64,000 nucleotides of DNA from Phycicoccus sp. Soil802 (GCF_001429605.1 NZ_LMSS01000001.1:63415-127414), one strand, 5' to 3'; positions 32,028-41,676 are shown, numbered from the stretch's first letter. The notes: generated by a model from the letters alone, not told the origin. Numbers and translations: made by a program.

Positions 32028-33335
32028 TCAGCTGCCGGTGGTGGCGGGTTTGCGGCCACCGGCCAGGTCGGCGTAGGCCGACCGGTCCCAGGTGTGCCGG
32101 AAGTTGGGGTCGGGGTGCCGCCACCCGGCGCCATAGAGCCGCTCGAGGTAGACGAGCGGGTTGCGGGGCAACGGGCAGGTGACGCCCATCAGGGGAGCGC
32201 TCGAGGCCGGGAACATCATGTCCCTGGTGAGCGCCCCGCGGGCGCCCGGGTACCAGGACACGACGTCGCCCTCGAAGAGCCCGACGAAGACGTCGACGTG
32301 CTTCGCGCCCGGCTTGCGCACGTGGCGGTGCGCCGAGAAGTTGCCGGTCACGGTGAACCCGAGCGGCCGAAGGTGCTGCTCGACCAGGGCGAGGCCCTCG
32401 GCCAGGGTGCTGGCCTCGTGGGGGTCGAAGGCGATGATGATGTCGAGGTCGTCGTCGTGGGGGATCAGCGCGCCGTCGCGGACGACGGAGAGCGCCGCCC
32501 CGAACCCGAAGCAGACGTGCGGGGTGAGGCTGGCCAGCGCATCGGTGATCTCGACGGCCGACCCGATGTAGCGGACCTTCTCCTGCTCGGTCCAGAACCG
32601 GAAGCACCGCTGCGGGCCGTGCACGGTCCACTCCATCGCCCGGTCGGCGAGGAGGGCGTGCGTGACCACGGTGCGGAAGGCCGAGCGCTGCTGGTCGGGC
32701 ACGTCGGTGAGGGCGTCGAGGGCCTTGCGGGCCTCCTCGTAGAAGCCGCCGAACGTGTCGCCGAGGATCGGCAGCAGGGCGCTGAGCTCGGGCGACGCGC
32801 CGTTGCTGGCGGGTGCGGCGAGGGTCTGGCGCAGCTGGTCCACCCGGGCGAGGTGGTCGTAGACGACGACCCACCCGTCCGGTCCCTCGACGAGCACCCG
32901 GACCCCCCGGAGCCGCCGTGCGGTGGACCCGGAGACGTTGCGCAGGCGCACCCGCCGCAGGTCGACCGGCTTCTTGAAGGACAGCTCCACCCACCCCGGG
33001 CTGTCGGCGCCGGTGTGCAGGGCGGTGCCGGACGGGTGCTCGACGTCGAGCAGTCGCACCGAGTTGAAGGCGTCGCCGAAGTTCTTGTGCCAGCTGCTCG
33101 TGGTCACCTTGGCGTCCCGTCGCCCGACCGAGCCCTTGGTGGTGTCGACGCCCAGCGACTGCAGGTGCAGGAACTGCTCGTGGGCACCCTCGACCCGCAG
33201 CCGACGGATGCCGTCATGGGCGAGCTGCAGGTCGAGCAGCCCGTCCGGGCCGATGACGTCGAGGTCCGGGAACAGGGCGCGGCCCGCCCGGATGATGTCC
33301 TCCAGGTCGGCCAGGGGCTGGGCGCCGGCGGTCAT
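32028..33335 (-). CDS. LicD-like nucleotidyltransferase-fold protein
   Basis: A 435-residue protein in two parts. Residues 90-190 carry a beta-rich block (WVELSFKKPVDLRRVRLRNV) like an F5/8-type carbohydrate-binding domain. Residues 275-420 hold the LicD/fukutin-type nucleotidyltransferase core, with GFGAALSVVRDGALIPHDDD and the continuation DLDIII. The acidic residues match the LicD active site, which transfers phosphocholine or a related phospho-sugar group to a surface glycan. A helical central part lies between. A methyltransferase gene 4 bp upstream is co-transcribed. Together they could build or decorate a cell-surface polymer; that role is inferred. Confidence 0.8.
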   Translation of the reverse strand: MTAGAQPLADLEDIIRAGRALFPDLDVIGPDGLLDLQLAHDGIRRLRVEGAHEQFLHLQSLGVDTTKGSVGRRDAKVTTSSWHKNFGDAFNSVRLLDVEHPSGTALHTGADSPGWVELSFKKPVDLRRVRLRNVSGSTARRLRGVRVLVEGPDGWVVVYDHLARVDQLRQTLAAPASNGASPELSALLPILGDTFGGFYEEARKALDALTDVPDQQRSAFRTVVTHALLADRAMEWTVHGPQRCFRFWTEQEKVRYIGSAVEITDALASLTPHVCFGFGAALSVVRDGALIPHDDDLDIIIAFDPHEASTLAEGLALVEQHLRPLGFTVTGNFSAHRHVRKPGAKHVDVFVGLFEGDVVSWYPGARGALTRDMMFPASSAPLMGVTCPLPRNPLVYLERLYGAGWRHPDPNFRHTWDRSAYADLAGGRKPATTGS

Positions 33336-33339
33336 CGGC

Positions 33340-33996
33340 TCAGACCCGGGTGAAGAGCTCGCGGGCGCAGTACGCGTCGTCCTGGCGGTACTTGGCGAAG
33401 CCGAACCCCTCGGTGGCGTAGGTGACCTCGAAGCCGTTGCTCAGCGCGCGGGCCTGGAAGGTCGCCGGGGCGACGAACCGGCGGTAGTGCGCCCCGGTCA
33501 CCTTGGCTCCGGTCTGGTCGCGCACCGTGCGGTACTCGACGGCCAGCAGGTCGCCGGGCGAGGTGAGCCCGGCGGCCAGGGTGAGGAAGTCCTGCTCCTC
33601 GCGGTCGGTGATGGCGTGCACGAAGAACCGGGCGTAGATCGTCAGGGGCCCGGAGGCGGCGCCGAGCCGCTCGGGCAGCGCGGGGTCGTCGATCGACGAG
33701 ACCAGGAAGCTGGCCTGCACGCCGTGCGCCTTGGCCGTCGCGCTGGCGGCGGCGACCGCCGACTCCGACCCGTCGACACCGGTCACGTCGTGACCGTAGG
33801 ACGCGAAGAAGATGGAGTCCCGGCCGTTGCCGCAGCCGAGCTCGATGACGCGGGTGGGGCCCTTGAGCTCGCCGGCGACGAAGGCCGCGAACTGGGAGGG
33901 GAGCGGACGCTGCGTCGCGGCGCTGGAAGCGTAGTAGTCGTTCCAGTACCCGCTGCGGTCGCCGGTGGCGGCCTCGGGCGTCAGGTCAGGGGAAGT
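33340..33996 (-). CDS. Class I SAM-dependent methyltransferase
   Basis: A 218-residue class I methyltransferase. Motif I is VIELGCGNGRDSIFFASYGH, followed by the acidic loop VTGVDGSESAV; later strands include LTIYARFFVHAITDREEQDF. No substrate-specific domain is recognised. Two starts are possible. I favour the GTG at 33996, with GAGG at a workable distance; a GTG at 34038 would add 14 residues. The gene ends 4 bp before the LicD-like gene, forming a two-gene operon divergent from hrpA. A role in methylating the same surface polymer is a guess. Confidence 0.85.
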   Translation of the reverse strand, partial: TSPDLTPEAATGDRSGYWNDYYASSAATQRPLPSQFAAFVAGELKGPTRVIELGCGNGRDSIFFASYGHDVTGVDGSESAVAAASATAKAHGVQASFLVSSIDDPALPERLGAASGPLTIYARFFVHAITDREEQDFLTLAAGLTSPGDLLAVEYRTVRDQTGAKVTGAHYRRFVAPATFQARALSNGFEVTYATEGFGFAKYRQDDAYCARELFTRV

Positions 33997-34115
33997 CACA
34001 GCAGGAAACCTCGTCTTGGGGTGCGGAGAGATGTTCACCGGGTGTTCATCGTCAGGTCACCTTAGAGGAGGAGGGGTCGTTCCCGCCTCGTCCGCGAGGG
34101 CGGACCCGCCGAACG

Positions 34116-34121
34116 TATGCT
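34116..34121 (+). promoter_or_regulatory. -10 box, predicted leaderless start of hrpA
   Basis: TATGCT ends 6 nt before the ATG at 34128. Confidence 0.5.
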
Positions 34122-34127
34122 GCGCCC

Positions 34128-37100
34128 ATGTCCTCCGCCGACTCTCCGCAGCCCCGTGCTGCCCGGAACCGGGGTCGCCGCAAGCGGCCGGGAGGACGAG
34201 GACAAGGGCTTTCGTCTCGCCGGCAGGACCTCCCGGTCCCCGAGCTGAAGTACCCGCCGGACCTGCCGGTCGTCGCACGCAAGGACGACATCGCGGCCGC
34301 GATCCGGGACCACCAGGTCGTCATCGTCGCGGGGGAGACGGGTTCGGGGAAGACGACCCAGCTGCCCAAGATCTGCCTCGAGGTGGGGCGTGGGCGGGCC
34401 GGGCTGGTCGGGCACACCCAGCCGCGGCGCATCGCGGCCCGCTCGGTGGCCGAGCGGATCGCCGAGGAGCTCGAGGTCGAGCTCGGGGGCGCGATCGGCT
34501 ACCAGGTGCGCTTCACCGACCAGAGCAGCGACAACACCCTCGTCAAGGTGATGACCGACGGCATCCTGCTCAACGAGCTCCAGCGCGACCGGCTGCTGCG
34601 CAAGTACGACACGATCATCATCGACGAGGCGCACGAGCGGTCGCTCAACATCGACTTCATCCTCGGCTACCTCAAGCAGCTCCTCCCGCAGCGCCCCGAC
34701 CTCAAGGTCGTCATCACCTCGGCCACGATCGACCCGCAGCGCTTCGCGGAGCACTTCGGGGATGTCGTGACGGGGGAGCCTGCGCCGATCATCGAGGTGT
34801 CGGGGCGCACTTACCCCGTCGAGGTCCGCTACCGCCCGCTCGTCGACCCGGAGAAACCAGACGCGGACGAGCGGGACCAGGTCACGGCTGTCTGCGAGGC
34901 GGTCGAGGAGCTCTGGACCGAACGCGCCGCCGACGGCACCGGCCACGACATCCTCGTGTTCCTGTCGGGGGAGCGCGAGATCCGCGACACCGCCGACGCG
35001 CTGGAGTCGATGAAGCTGCCCCAGACCGAGGTGCTCCCGCTCTACGCGCGACTCTCCGCCGCGGAGCAGCACAGGGTCTTCGGACGGGCGACCGGACGCC
35101 GGATCGTGTTGGCCACCAACGTCGCCGAGACGTCGTTGACCGTCCCGGGCATCCGGTATGTCGTGGACGCCGGCACCGCGCGCATCTCCCGCTACTCCCA
35201 ACGCACCAAGGTGCAGCGCCTGCCGATCGAGGCGGTCTCGCAGGCCAGCGCCAACCAGCGCGCCGGGCGCTGTGGCCGGCTCGCCGACGGCATCTGCATC
35301 CGGCTCTACTCCGAGGACGACTACCTTGCGCGGCCGGAGTTCACCGAGCCCGAGATCCAGCGCACCAGCCTGGCATCGGTGATCCTCCAGATGACCTCCC
35401 TGGGCCTGGGCGACGTCGGCCGGTTCCCGTTCGTCGACGCGCCCGACGCCCGTCAGGTGGCCGATGGGGTGCGCCTGCTCGAGGAGCTGGGCGCCTTCGC
35501 CATGTCGGACGCATCCGGCTCGGAGTCGCCGGAAGCGGCGTCCGAGGAGACCCGGACACGCTCGCGCGGTGGGCGCCGTGAGGGACGTCAGCTGACGGCA
35601 TACGGACGGGCACTGGCCCGGCTGCCGGTGGACCCGCGGCTGGGACGCATGCTGATCGAGGCGGGGAAGCTCGGCTGCGCCCGCGAGGTGCTCATCATCG
35701 TCGCCGCCCTGTCGATGCAGGATCCCCGGGAGCGGCCCGCGGACAAGCAGACGCAGGCCGACCAGTCGCACGCGCGGTTCCGTGACGAGCACTCCGACTT
35801 CGTGTCGCTGCTGAACCTCTGGGCCTACCTCAAGGAACAGCAGAAGGCGTTGTCGCACAGCGCCTTCCGCAGGATGTGCCGCACCGAGTTCCTCCACTAC
35901 CTGCGGGTCCGTGAGTGGCAGGACCTGCACAGCCAGCTGCGCAAGGCCTGTCAGGACCTCGACATCGACCCCAGGTCGGCGACGTCCGCCCCGGGGGAGC
36001 CGCCGAACGCCGACCTCGTCCACCAGGCCCTGCTCGCGGGGCTGCTGTCCCACATCGGGCTCCGCGACGAGGCGAAACGCGACTACCTCGGCGCGCGGGG
36101 CGCGCGGTTCGGCATCTCGCCGGGGTCGACCCTGTTCCGCCGCCAGCCGACCTGGGTGATGTCGGCCGAGCTCGTCGAGACGACCCGGCTGTGGGCCCGC
36201 AGCAACGCGCGGATCGACCCGGTCTGGGCCGAGCGGCTGGCCACCCACCTCGTGAAGCGCACCTACTCCGAGCCGCGCTGGTCCCGGAAGCAGGGAGCCG
36301 TCGTCGCCACCGAGCGAGTCACCCTCTACGGCGTGCCGCTGGTGGCCGCGCGCACCGTGCAGTACGCCCGGATCAACCCCGAGGAGTCGCGCGACCTGTT
36401 CATCCGGCACGCGCTCGTCGAGGGTGACTGGGACACCCACCACGAGTTCTTCAAGGCGAACCAGGCTCTCCTGCAACGACTCTCGGAGCTCGAGGAGCGA
36501 GCCCGCCGGCGCGACATCGTCGTCGACGAGGAAGACCTCGTCGCGTTCTACGACGCGCGGGTCCCGGCGGAGGTGGTCTCCCAGCGCCACTTCGACCGGT
36601 GGTGGAAGGACGCGCGCAGGCAGACGCCACAGCTGCTCACCTTCACCGAGGAGCTCCTGACCCGTGACACCGCCGAGGGCGTCTCGGCCCGTGACTACCC
36701 GAAGAGCTGGACGCAGAGCGGCATCGAGCTGCCGGTGACCTACCAGTTCGAGCCGGGGGCGGCGGCCGACGGCGTGACGGTCCACATCCCCGTGCAGGTG
36801 CTCAACCAGGTCACCGACGACGGGTTCGACTGGCAGGTGCCGGGACTGCGGGAGGAGCTGGCGACGGCCCTGCTGCGGTCGCTGCCGAAGGCGACCCGGG
36901 TGCACTTCGTGCCGGCCCCCGACCATGCCGCCGCCGCGCTGGCCCAGGCGCAGCCCGGTGGTGGACGCAGGCTGGCGGACGAGCTCGCTCGGGTGCTGCA
37001 CGCCCGTACCGGGATCGCGGTGCCGCCCGAGCAGTTTGCTCCCGACCGGGTGCCCGACCACCTGCGCATCACCTTCTCGGTCGAGGACGGCACCTGCCGG

Positions 37101-38084
37101 GTGCTCGGCAGCGCCAAGGAGCTCGCCGTCTTGCAGGAAGAGCTGGCCGGTCAGGTGCAGCGCCGGGTGTCCCGCGCAGGGGCTGCGGTCGAACGAAAGG
37201 GCCTGCGGCAGTGGGACTTCGGCGACCTACCGCGCACCTTCGAGTCGACCTCCGGGGGTCGCACGGTCCAAGGCTATCCAGCGCTCGTGGACCGTGGCGA
37301 CGCCGTCGACCTCGTGGTGCTGACCGGTGAGCGGGAGGCTGAGGCCGCGACCGTCCTGGGCGTGCGCAGGCTGCTGTTGCTCAACACCACCGCGCCGTGG
37401 AAGCGGGTGCTGGCCTCGCTGGGCAACGCGCAGAAGCTGGCCCTCGGCAACAACCCCCATGGCTCGGTGCCCGCCCTGCTGGAGGACGCCCTGGCCTGCG
37501 CGGTCGACGCGATCGTCCTCGAGCGTGCGGCCGACGGACCTGCCGGCGGTGGGGGTGTCCGCGACGCCGCTGCCTTCGGGGAGGTGCTCAGCGCCGTCCG
37601 GACGCACGTCGCGACCCGGGTCCTCACCGTCGTCGCCGAGGTCGAGCCGGTGCTGTCGGCAGCCAACGAGGTCCGCCTGCGGCTCGACAGCCTGACGGCG
37701 CCGGCCACCTCCGCCCTCGTCGCGGACGTGCGCGCCCAGCTCGACAGCCTCGTCTACGCCGGCTTCGTGGCCGACACCGGTCTGGCCCACCTCCCGCACC
37801 TGCGGCGCTACCTGCGAGCCATGCTGCAACGGCTCGAGAAGGCGCCCTCCTCGCCGGCTGCCCTGGCGCGTGACGCGGCCAACCAGGAGGTGGTCGACCG
37901 GGTCGAGACCGCGTATGCCGACCTGCTCGACTCCCTGCCCGTCGTCGAGCGGCGCTCGGCACCGGTCCGCGACGTGGGGTGGATGGTCGAGGAGCTGAGG
38001 GTGAGCCTGTTCGCGAACGCGCTCGGCACGGCATACCCGGTGTCGGAGAAGCGGATCCGCGCTGCCATCGGCGCCCTGGGCTGA
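34128..38084 (+). CDS. hrpA: ATP-dependent RNA helicase HrpA
   Basis: A 1318-residue DEAH-box RNA helicase. The N-terminal arm is Arg/Gly-rich. The Walker A motif is GETGSGKTTQLPK (Lys75); the DEAH box is IIIDEAHERSLNID (Asp166 first residue); SATID and the arginine-finger motif QRAGRCGR follow. After the helicase core (to about residue 480) come the helicase-associated and OB-type domains, then the HrpA-specific C-terminal DUF3418 region. Length is typical. A leaderless start is predicted. A strong perfect hairpin at 38114-38143 terminates it. In other bacteria HrpA rescues stalled ribosomes on mRNA; the specific role here is inferred. Confidence 0.95.
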   Translation: MSSADSPQPRAARNRGRRKRPGGRGQGLSSRRQDLPVPELKYPPDLPVVARKDDIAAAIRDHQVVIVAGETGSGKTTQLPKICLEVGRGRAGLVGHTQPRRIAARSVAERIAEELEVELGGAIGYQVRFTDQSSDNTLVKVMTDGILLNELQRDRLLRKYDTIIIDEAHERSLNIDFILGYLKQLLPQRPDLKVVITSATIDPQRFAEHFGDVVTGEPAPIIEVSGRTYPVEVRYRPLVDPEKPDADERDQVTAVCEAVEELWTERAADGTGHDILVFLSGEREIRDTADALESMKLPQTEVLPLYARLSAAEQHRVFGRATGRRIVLATNVAETSLTVPGIRYVVDAGTARISRYSQRTKVQRLPIEAVSQASANQRAGRCGRLADGICIRLYSEDDYLARPEFTEPEIQRTSLASVILQMTSLGLGDVGRFPFVDAPDARQVADGVRLLEELGAFAMSDASGSESPEAASEETRTRSRGGRREGRQLTAYGRALARLPVDPRLGRMLIEAGKLGCAREVLIIVAALSMQDPRERPADKQTQADQSHARFRDEHSDFVSLLNLWAYLKEQQKALSHSAFRRMCRTEFLHYLRVREWQDLHSQLRKACQDLDIDPRSATSAPGEPPNADLVHQALLAGLLSHIGLRDEAKRDYLGARGARFGISPGSTLFRRQPTWVMSAELVETTRLWARSNARIDPVWAERLATHLVKRTYSEPRWSRKQGAVVATERVTLYGVPLVAARTVQYARINPEESRDLFIRHALVEGDWDTHHEFFKANQALLQRLSELEERARRRDIVVDEEDLVAFYDARVPAEVVSQRHFDRWWKDARRQTPQLLTFTEELLTRDTAEGVSARDYPKSWTQSGIELPVTYQFEPGAAADGVTVHIPVQVLNQVTDDGFDWQVPGLREELATALLRSLPKATRVHFVPAPDHAAAALAQAQPGGGRRLADELARVLHARTGIAVPPEQFAPDRVPDHLRITFSVEDGTCRVLGSAKELAVLQEELAGQVQRRVSRAGAAVERKGLRQWDFGDLPRTFESTSGGRTVQGYPALVDRGDAVDLVVLTGEREAEAATVLGVRRLLLLNTTAPWKRVLASLGNAQKLALGNNPHGSVPALLEDALACAVDAIVLERAADGPAGGGGVRDAAAFGEVLSAVRTHVATRVLTVVAEVEPVLSAANEVRLRLDSLTAPATSALVADVRAQLDSLVYAGFVADTGLAHLPHLRRYLRAMLQRLEKAPSSPAALARDAANQEVVDRVETAYADLLDSLPVVERRSAPVRDVGWMVEELRVSLFANALGTAYPVSEKRIRAAIGALG

Positions 38085-38113
38085 CCCGCGCACCGCTGCA
38101 CACAGACGGACGC

Positions 38114-38143
38114 GGGCCCCGACCACGGCGGTGGTCGGGGCCC
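38114..38143. terminator. Terminator between hrpA and the DHA2 exporter
   Basis: GGGCCCCGACCAC (38114-38126) and GTGGTCGGGGCCC (38131-38143): perfect 13-bp arms, loop GGCG, between two convergent genes, so it may serve both. Confidence 0.85.
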
Positions 38144-38161
38144 TCCTCGGTGCGGTGACGG

Positions 38162-39715
38162 TCAGGCGAGGTGCACGTTCTCGTGGCCCTCGGACGACAG
38201 CGACTCGTGCTTGACGTTGAGGAACCCGAAGGTGACCAGCGAGCCAACGAGGATCATCACGCCGGCCACCAGGTAGGCGTGGCTGGAGCCGAAGGTCTGC
38301 GCCTGGAGGGCGATCTGGTGCTGGGCGGCCTGGATCTGCTCGGGGGAGAGCGCGCCCGACGCCGCCTTGGCCTGCAGCGCGGCGCCGAGCTCGGCGCCAC
38401 GGTCCTTGGCGCCGTTCGCGAACACCGTGCTCAGCGTGGCCAGACCCAGTGCGCCACCGACCTGCTGCATGGTGTTGAGCACCGCGGAGGCGACACCGGA
38501 GTCCTCCGAGGCGACCCCGGCGGTGGCCGTGAGGGTCATCGGCACGAAGGTCAGGCCCATGCCGACCGCGAGGACGACGATCCACGGGAGCAGGCCCGTG
38601 GCATAGGCGCTGTCGACGTCGAGCTGGGCGAATCCGAACATGCCGGTCGCGGCCAGCAGGGTGCCGACACCGGAGATCCAGCGCGGGTCGACCCGGGTCA
38701 TCAGGGTGGAGGCGACCTGGGCGGCGACGACGATGCCGAAGGAGAACGGCAGGAAGGCGAAGCCGGACTTCAGCGGTGAGTAGCCCAGCACCTGCTGGAT
38801 GTAGAGGCCGAGGAAGTAGAACATCGCGAACATCGCGGCACCGACGATGAGCATCACCGCGAAGGACGTGCCGCGGGTGCGGTCGGCCAGGATGCGGATC
38901 GGCATGAGGGCGTGCGAGGAGCGCATCTCCACGACCACGAACGCGACGAGCATCGCGACACCGGCGATCAGGGTGGTGAGGGTGGTCGCCGAGGTCCAGG
39001 AGTCACTGGCGGCGTTGGTGAGGCCGTAGACGAGGGACACGAGGCCACCGGTGCCCAGGATCGCTCCGGGGACGTCGATCCGGCCCTTGCCGGGCTCCGA
39101 CTCGGAGAGGAAGCGCGGGGCCAGGAAGGCGACGAGGAGACCGATCGGCACGTTGATGAACATCGTCCAGCGCCAGTCGATCTCGGTCAGCGCGCCGCCG
39201 AGGATGAGGCCCACGGCCGCACCGGCACCGGACATCGCGGCATACACGCCCATGGCGCGGTTGCGCGCCGGTCCGGCAGGGAACGTCGTGGTGATGAGGG
39301 CGAGGGCGGTGGGGGAGGCCAGCGCGGCGCCGATGCCCTGCAGCGCGCGGGCGCCGAGCAGCATGCCCTCGGTCTGCGCGAGCCCACCGAGGAGGGAGGC
39401 GCCGGCGAAGACGAGCACACCGGTCATGAAGACCCTGCGGCGACCGAACAGGTCACCGAGACGGCCGCCGAGGAGCAGCAGCCCACCGAAGGCCAGGGTG
39501 TAGGCCGTGACGACCCACGAGAGGTTCTCCTGGGTGAAGCCGAGGTCGGCCATGATGTGCGGCATCGCGATGTTCACGATGGTGCCGTCGAGCACGACCA
39601 TGAGCTGGGCGGCCGTGATGACGGTGAGGGCGATGCCCAGGTGCCGGCCCTTGCCGCTGGGTGCGGCGTCGGGTCCCGGGGTCGAGACAGGCTCGACGAC
39701 AACAGTCGAAGACAT
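38162..39715 (-). CDS. DHA2-family MFS drug exporter (EmrB/QacA-like)
   Basis: A 517-residue major-facilitator exporter of the 14-TM DHA2 family. It has the family TM1 signature (QLMVVLDGTIVNIAMPHIMA), TM2 with WVVTAYTLAFGGLLLLGGRL, the inner loop GDLFGRRRVFMTG and motif C-like AMSGAGAAVGLILGGAL. Such pumps export hydrophobic drugs by proton antiport; the substrate is unknown. AAGGAA before the ATG at 39715 is a good ribosome site. It is the second gene of an operon after a TetR regulator (50-bp gap), a common regulated multidrug-efflux arrangement. Confidence 0.93.
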   Translation of the reverse strand: MSSTVVVEPVSTPGPDAAPSGKGRHLGIALTVITAAQLMVVLDGTIVNIAMPHIMADLGFTQENLSWVVTAYTLAFGGLLLLGGRLGDLFGRRRVFMTGVLVFAGASLLGGLAQTEGMLLGARALQGIGAALASPTALALITTTFPAGPARNRAMGVYAAMSGAGAAVGLILGGALTEIDWRWTMFINVPIGLLVAFLAPRFLSESEPGKGRIDVPGAILGTGGLVSLVYGLTNAASDSWTSATTLTTLIAGVAMLVAFVVVEMRSSHALMPIRILADRTRGTSFAVMLIVGAAMFAMFYFLGLYIQQVLGYSPLKSGFAFLPFSFGIVVAAQVASTLMTRVDPRWISGVGTLLAATGMFGFAQLDVDSAYATGLLPWIVVLAVGMGLTFVPMTLTATAGVASEDSGVASAVLNTMQQVGGALGLATLSTVFANGAKDRGAELGAALQAKAASGALSPEQIQAAQHQIALQAQTFGSSHAYLVAGVMILVGSLVTFGFLNVKHESLSSEGHENVHLA

Positions 39716-39765
39716 GGGTGTTCCTTGGGGTGTGGGTGGTGCGTGGCTTGGGTGGTGGTGCGTGG

Positions 39766-40410
39766 TCAGTCGCGCTGCAACGTCGCGGCGCAGGCGGGGA
39801 GGACGACGCTGTCCACCAAGGTGATGAGGCGTTCCTGCGACGGGTGCGCACCCGTCAGCATCGCCTCGTGGATGGTGATCGCCGGCAGCAGTCGCGCCAG
39901 CAGTTCCAGATCGGCGTCCTTGCCGATCTCCCCGCGCCGCTGGGCGGCGCGGAAGGTCTTGAGGGTGACCGCCAGCTTGGGGGCCATCAGGCGAGTCATG
40001 ATGGCGTCGCGCAGCTCGGGGTCGCGGTGCAGCGAGCCGAGCAGCGCGGCGAAGACCTGCAGCGGCAGGTCTTCCCCGATGCCGCCCTTGGCGCAGGCCT
40101 GCGCGATCAGGTCACCGCGCAGCGAGCCGGTGTCCGGGTAACGGTCCGCCTCGACGCCGACCATCAGCTGCAGCGCGTCGACGACGAGGTCGACCTTGCC
40201 GGGCCAGCGGCGGTAGAGGGTGGCCTTCGACGCCTTGGCGGCACTGGCCACCGCGTCGAAGTTGAGCCGGTCGTAGCCGACGTCCGCCAGCGTGACGAGA
40301 GCTGCCTCGAGGATCTCCCGCTCGCGGTCACCTTCGACGCGGGGACGGGTGCGCGCCGGCTCGGCGGACTCCTGGGTCTCCGGTGCGGCGGTGGTGCGGG
40401 TGGGGGTCAC
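39766..40410 (-). CDS. TetR-family transcriptional regulator of the DHA2 exporter
   Basis: A 214-residue TetR/AcrR regulator. The HTH domain occupies about residues 28-75 (REILEAALVTLADVGYDRLN, then DAVASAAKASKATLYRRWPG). The C-terminal ligand pocket resembles the TetR_C_11-like group (LRGDLIAQACAKGGIGEDL). The GTG at 40410 follows GAGGAAG; the much longer frame reaching 41265 is a shadow of the PAC2 gene and is rejected. The palindrome CGAAAC-T-GTTTCG (40448-40460) lies upstream, so the gene likely represses itself and the co-transcribed DHA2 exporter. Confidence 0.92.
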   Translation of the reverse strand: MTPTRTTAAPETQESAEPARTRPRVEGDREREILEAALVTLADVGYDRLNFDAVASAAKASKATLYRRWPGKVDLVVDALQLMVGVEADRYPDTGSLRGDLIAQACAKGGIGEDLPLQVFAALLGSLHRDPELRDAIMTRLMAPKLAVTLKTFRAAQRRGEIGKDADLELLARLLPAITIHEAMLTGAHPSQERLITLVDSVVLPACAATLQRD

Positions 40411-40447
40411 GGGTGCTTCCTCGGGTGGGGGCTGGCGCTGGACGGTA

Positions 40448-40460
40448 CGAAACTGTTTCG
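40448..40460. promoter_or_regulatory. Operator for the TetR-DHA2 operon
   Basis: CGAAAC (40448-40453) and GTTTCG (40455-40460) form a perfect 6-bp inverted repeat around one base, AT-rich for this region, 38 bp upstream of the TetR start. A related GTTTCATCGAAC follows at once. Confidence 0.6.
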
Positions 40461-40668
40461 TTTCATCGAACCGTACGCTGGTCCGGGCCATTCCGCAAAG
40501 TCGCTGGGTGTGACCGGCGTCACACTGAAGTTGGTCCGCGACCTCCCGACGGTGGTGGAGGTGGACGACGGAATCCCCTGTCATGCTGAAGCGTTGGCAC
40601 TGTGGACCGGGTCGCACCCAGCGACCCGCGTCGAAATGCAGATCGTCGAACCGACCGCTGGAGTAGCC

Positions 40669-41601
40669 GTGCTGAACCCGTCCGAGCTCTACCACTTCGA
40701 GACCGACACCGACCCGCAGGAGCTGCGGGCGTCGGTCCTGCTCGTCGCGCTGGGCGGGTTCATGGACGCCGGCCACACCCAGCGACTCCTGACCGACCAC
40801 CTGCTGGCCACCGGAGAGTCCACCGTCGTCGCGTCCTTCGACATCGACCAGATGGTCGACTACCGCAGCCGCCGACCGGGGATGGTCTTCGACTCCAACC
40901 GCTGGCTCAGCTACGACGACCCGTGCCTCGCGCTGCACCGCCTGGTCGACCGCGACGGCACCCCGTACCTGCTCCTGACCGGTCCCGAGCCGGACTTCCA
41001 GTGGGAGCGCATGACCGAGGCGGTCCGCCAGCTGGTCGTGCTGCTCGGGGTCAACCTCGTCGTCAGCGCGCACGGCATCCCCATGGCCGTCCCGCACACC
41101 CGGCCGATCGGGCTCACTTCCCACGCCACCGACCCGCGACTGATTCCGTTGCAGGACAACCCGTTCGGTCGCGTCGAGGTGCCTGCCAGCCTCTCGTCCC
41201 TGCTCGAGCTGCGGCTGGGGGAGTCGGGTCACGACGCCCTCGGGTTCGCCGTCCACGTGCCCCACTACCTGGCTCAGGCCGAGTTCGCCGACGGCGCGGT
41301 GACCGCGCTCAACGCCATCACCGCCGCCACCGGCCTCAACCTGCCGATCGACGACCTCATCGCGCAGGCCGGCCTCAACCGGGCCGAGATCGCCCGCGAG
41401 ATCGAGGGGTCCGACGAGGTGTCCCAGGTGATCGCGGCGCTCGAGCGCCAGTACGACACCTTCAGCGAGGGCCGTCAGAAGCCGAGCCTGCTCGCCACCG
41501 ACGTGAGCGAGCTGCCGTCAGCCGACGAGATCGGGGCCGAGTTCGAGCAGTTCCTGCGTGACCTCCCCGACGAGGACGCCGGCGAGGGCCACCCCAGCTG
41601 A
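40669..41601 (+). CDS. PAC2-family protein
   Basis: A 310-residue protein of the PAC2 (proteasome assembly chaperone-like) family, common in actinobacteria. Conserved blocks are SVLLVALGGFMDAGHTQRLL, DIDQMVDYRSRRP and LTGPEPDFQWERMTEAVRQL, followed by HGIPMAVPHTRP and VPASLSSLLELRLG. Actinobacteria have a proteasome, but a role of these PAC2 proteins in its assembly is not shown. I chose the GTG at 40669 with GGAG 7 nt upstream; the ATG at 40636 would add 11 residues. The divergent TetR operator region lies upstream, and a 21-bp perfect hairpin follows. Confidence 0.88.
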   Translation: MLNPSELYHFETDTDPQELRASVLLVALGGFMDAGHTQRLLTDHLLATGESTVVASFDIDQMVDYRSRRPGMVFDSNRWLSYDDPCLALHRLVDRDGTPYLLLTGPEPDFQWERMTEAVRQLVVLLGVNLVVSAHGIPMAVPHTRPIGLTSHATDPRLIPLQDNPFGRVEVPASLSSLLELRLGESGHDALGFAVHVPHYLAQAEFADGAVTALNAITAATGLNLPIDDLIAQAGLNRAEIAREIEGSDEVSQVIAALERQYDTFSEGRQKPSLLATDVSELPSADEIGAEFEQFLRDLPDEDAGEGHPS

Positions 41602-41628
41602 CCCTCGCGCCCGCCGCGCCGACCACCA

Positions 41629-41676
41629 ACGCCCGAGACCCTGACCCGCAGCACTGCGGGTCAGGGTCTCGGGCGT
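41629..41676. terminator. Very long perfect hairpin (21-bp stem) between PAC2 and DUF1206 genes
   Basis: Arms at 41629-41649 and 41656-41676 are fully complementary (starting ACGCCCGAGACC), with a 6-nt loop AGCACT. It lies between two convergent genes, with no T-tract. Confidence 0.85.

Noticed and set aside
34062-37061. Leftward 999-codon frame across hrpA
   Set aside because: Shadow of hrpA with skewed composition and no recognisable domains.
39661-40668. N-terminal extension of the PAC2 gene back to 39661
   Set aside because: The stretch lies on the opposite strand of the TetR gene and lacks a PAC2-type sequence; the GTG at 40669 has a ribosome site.
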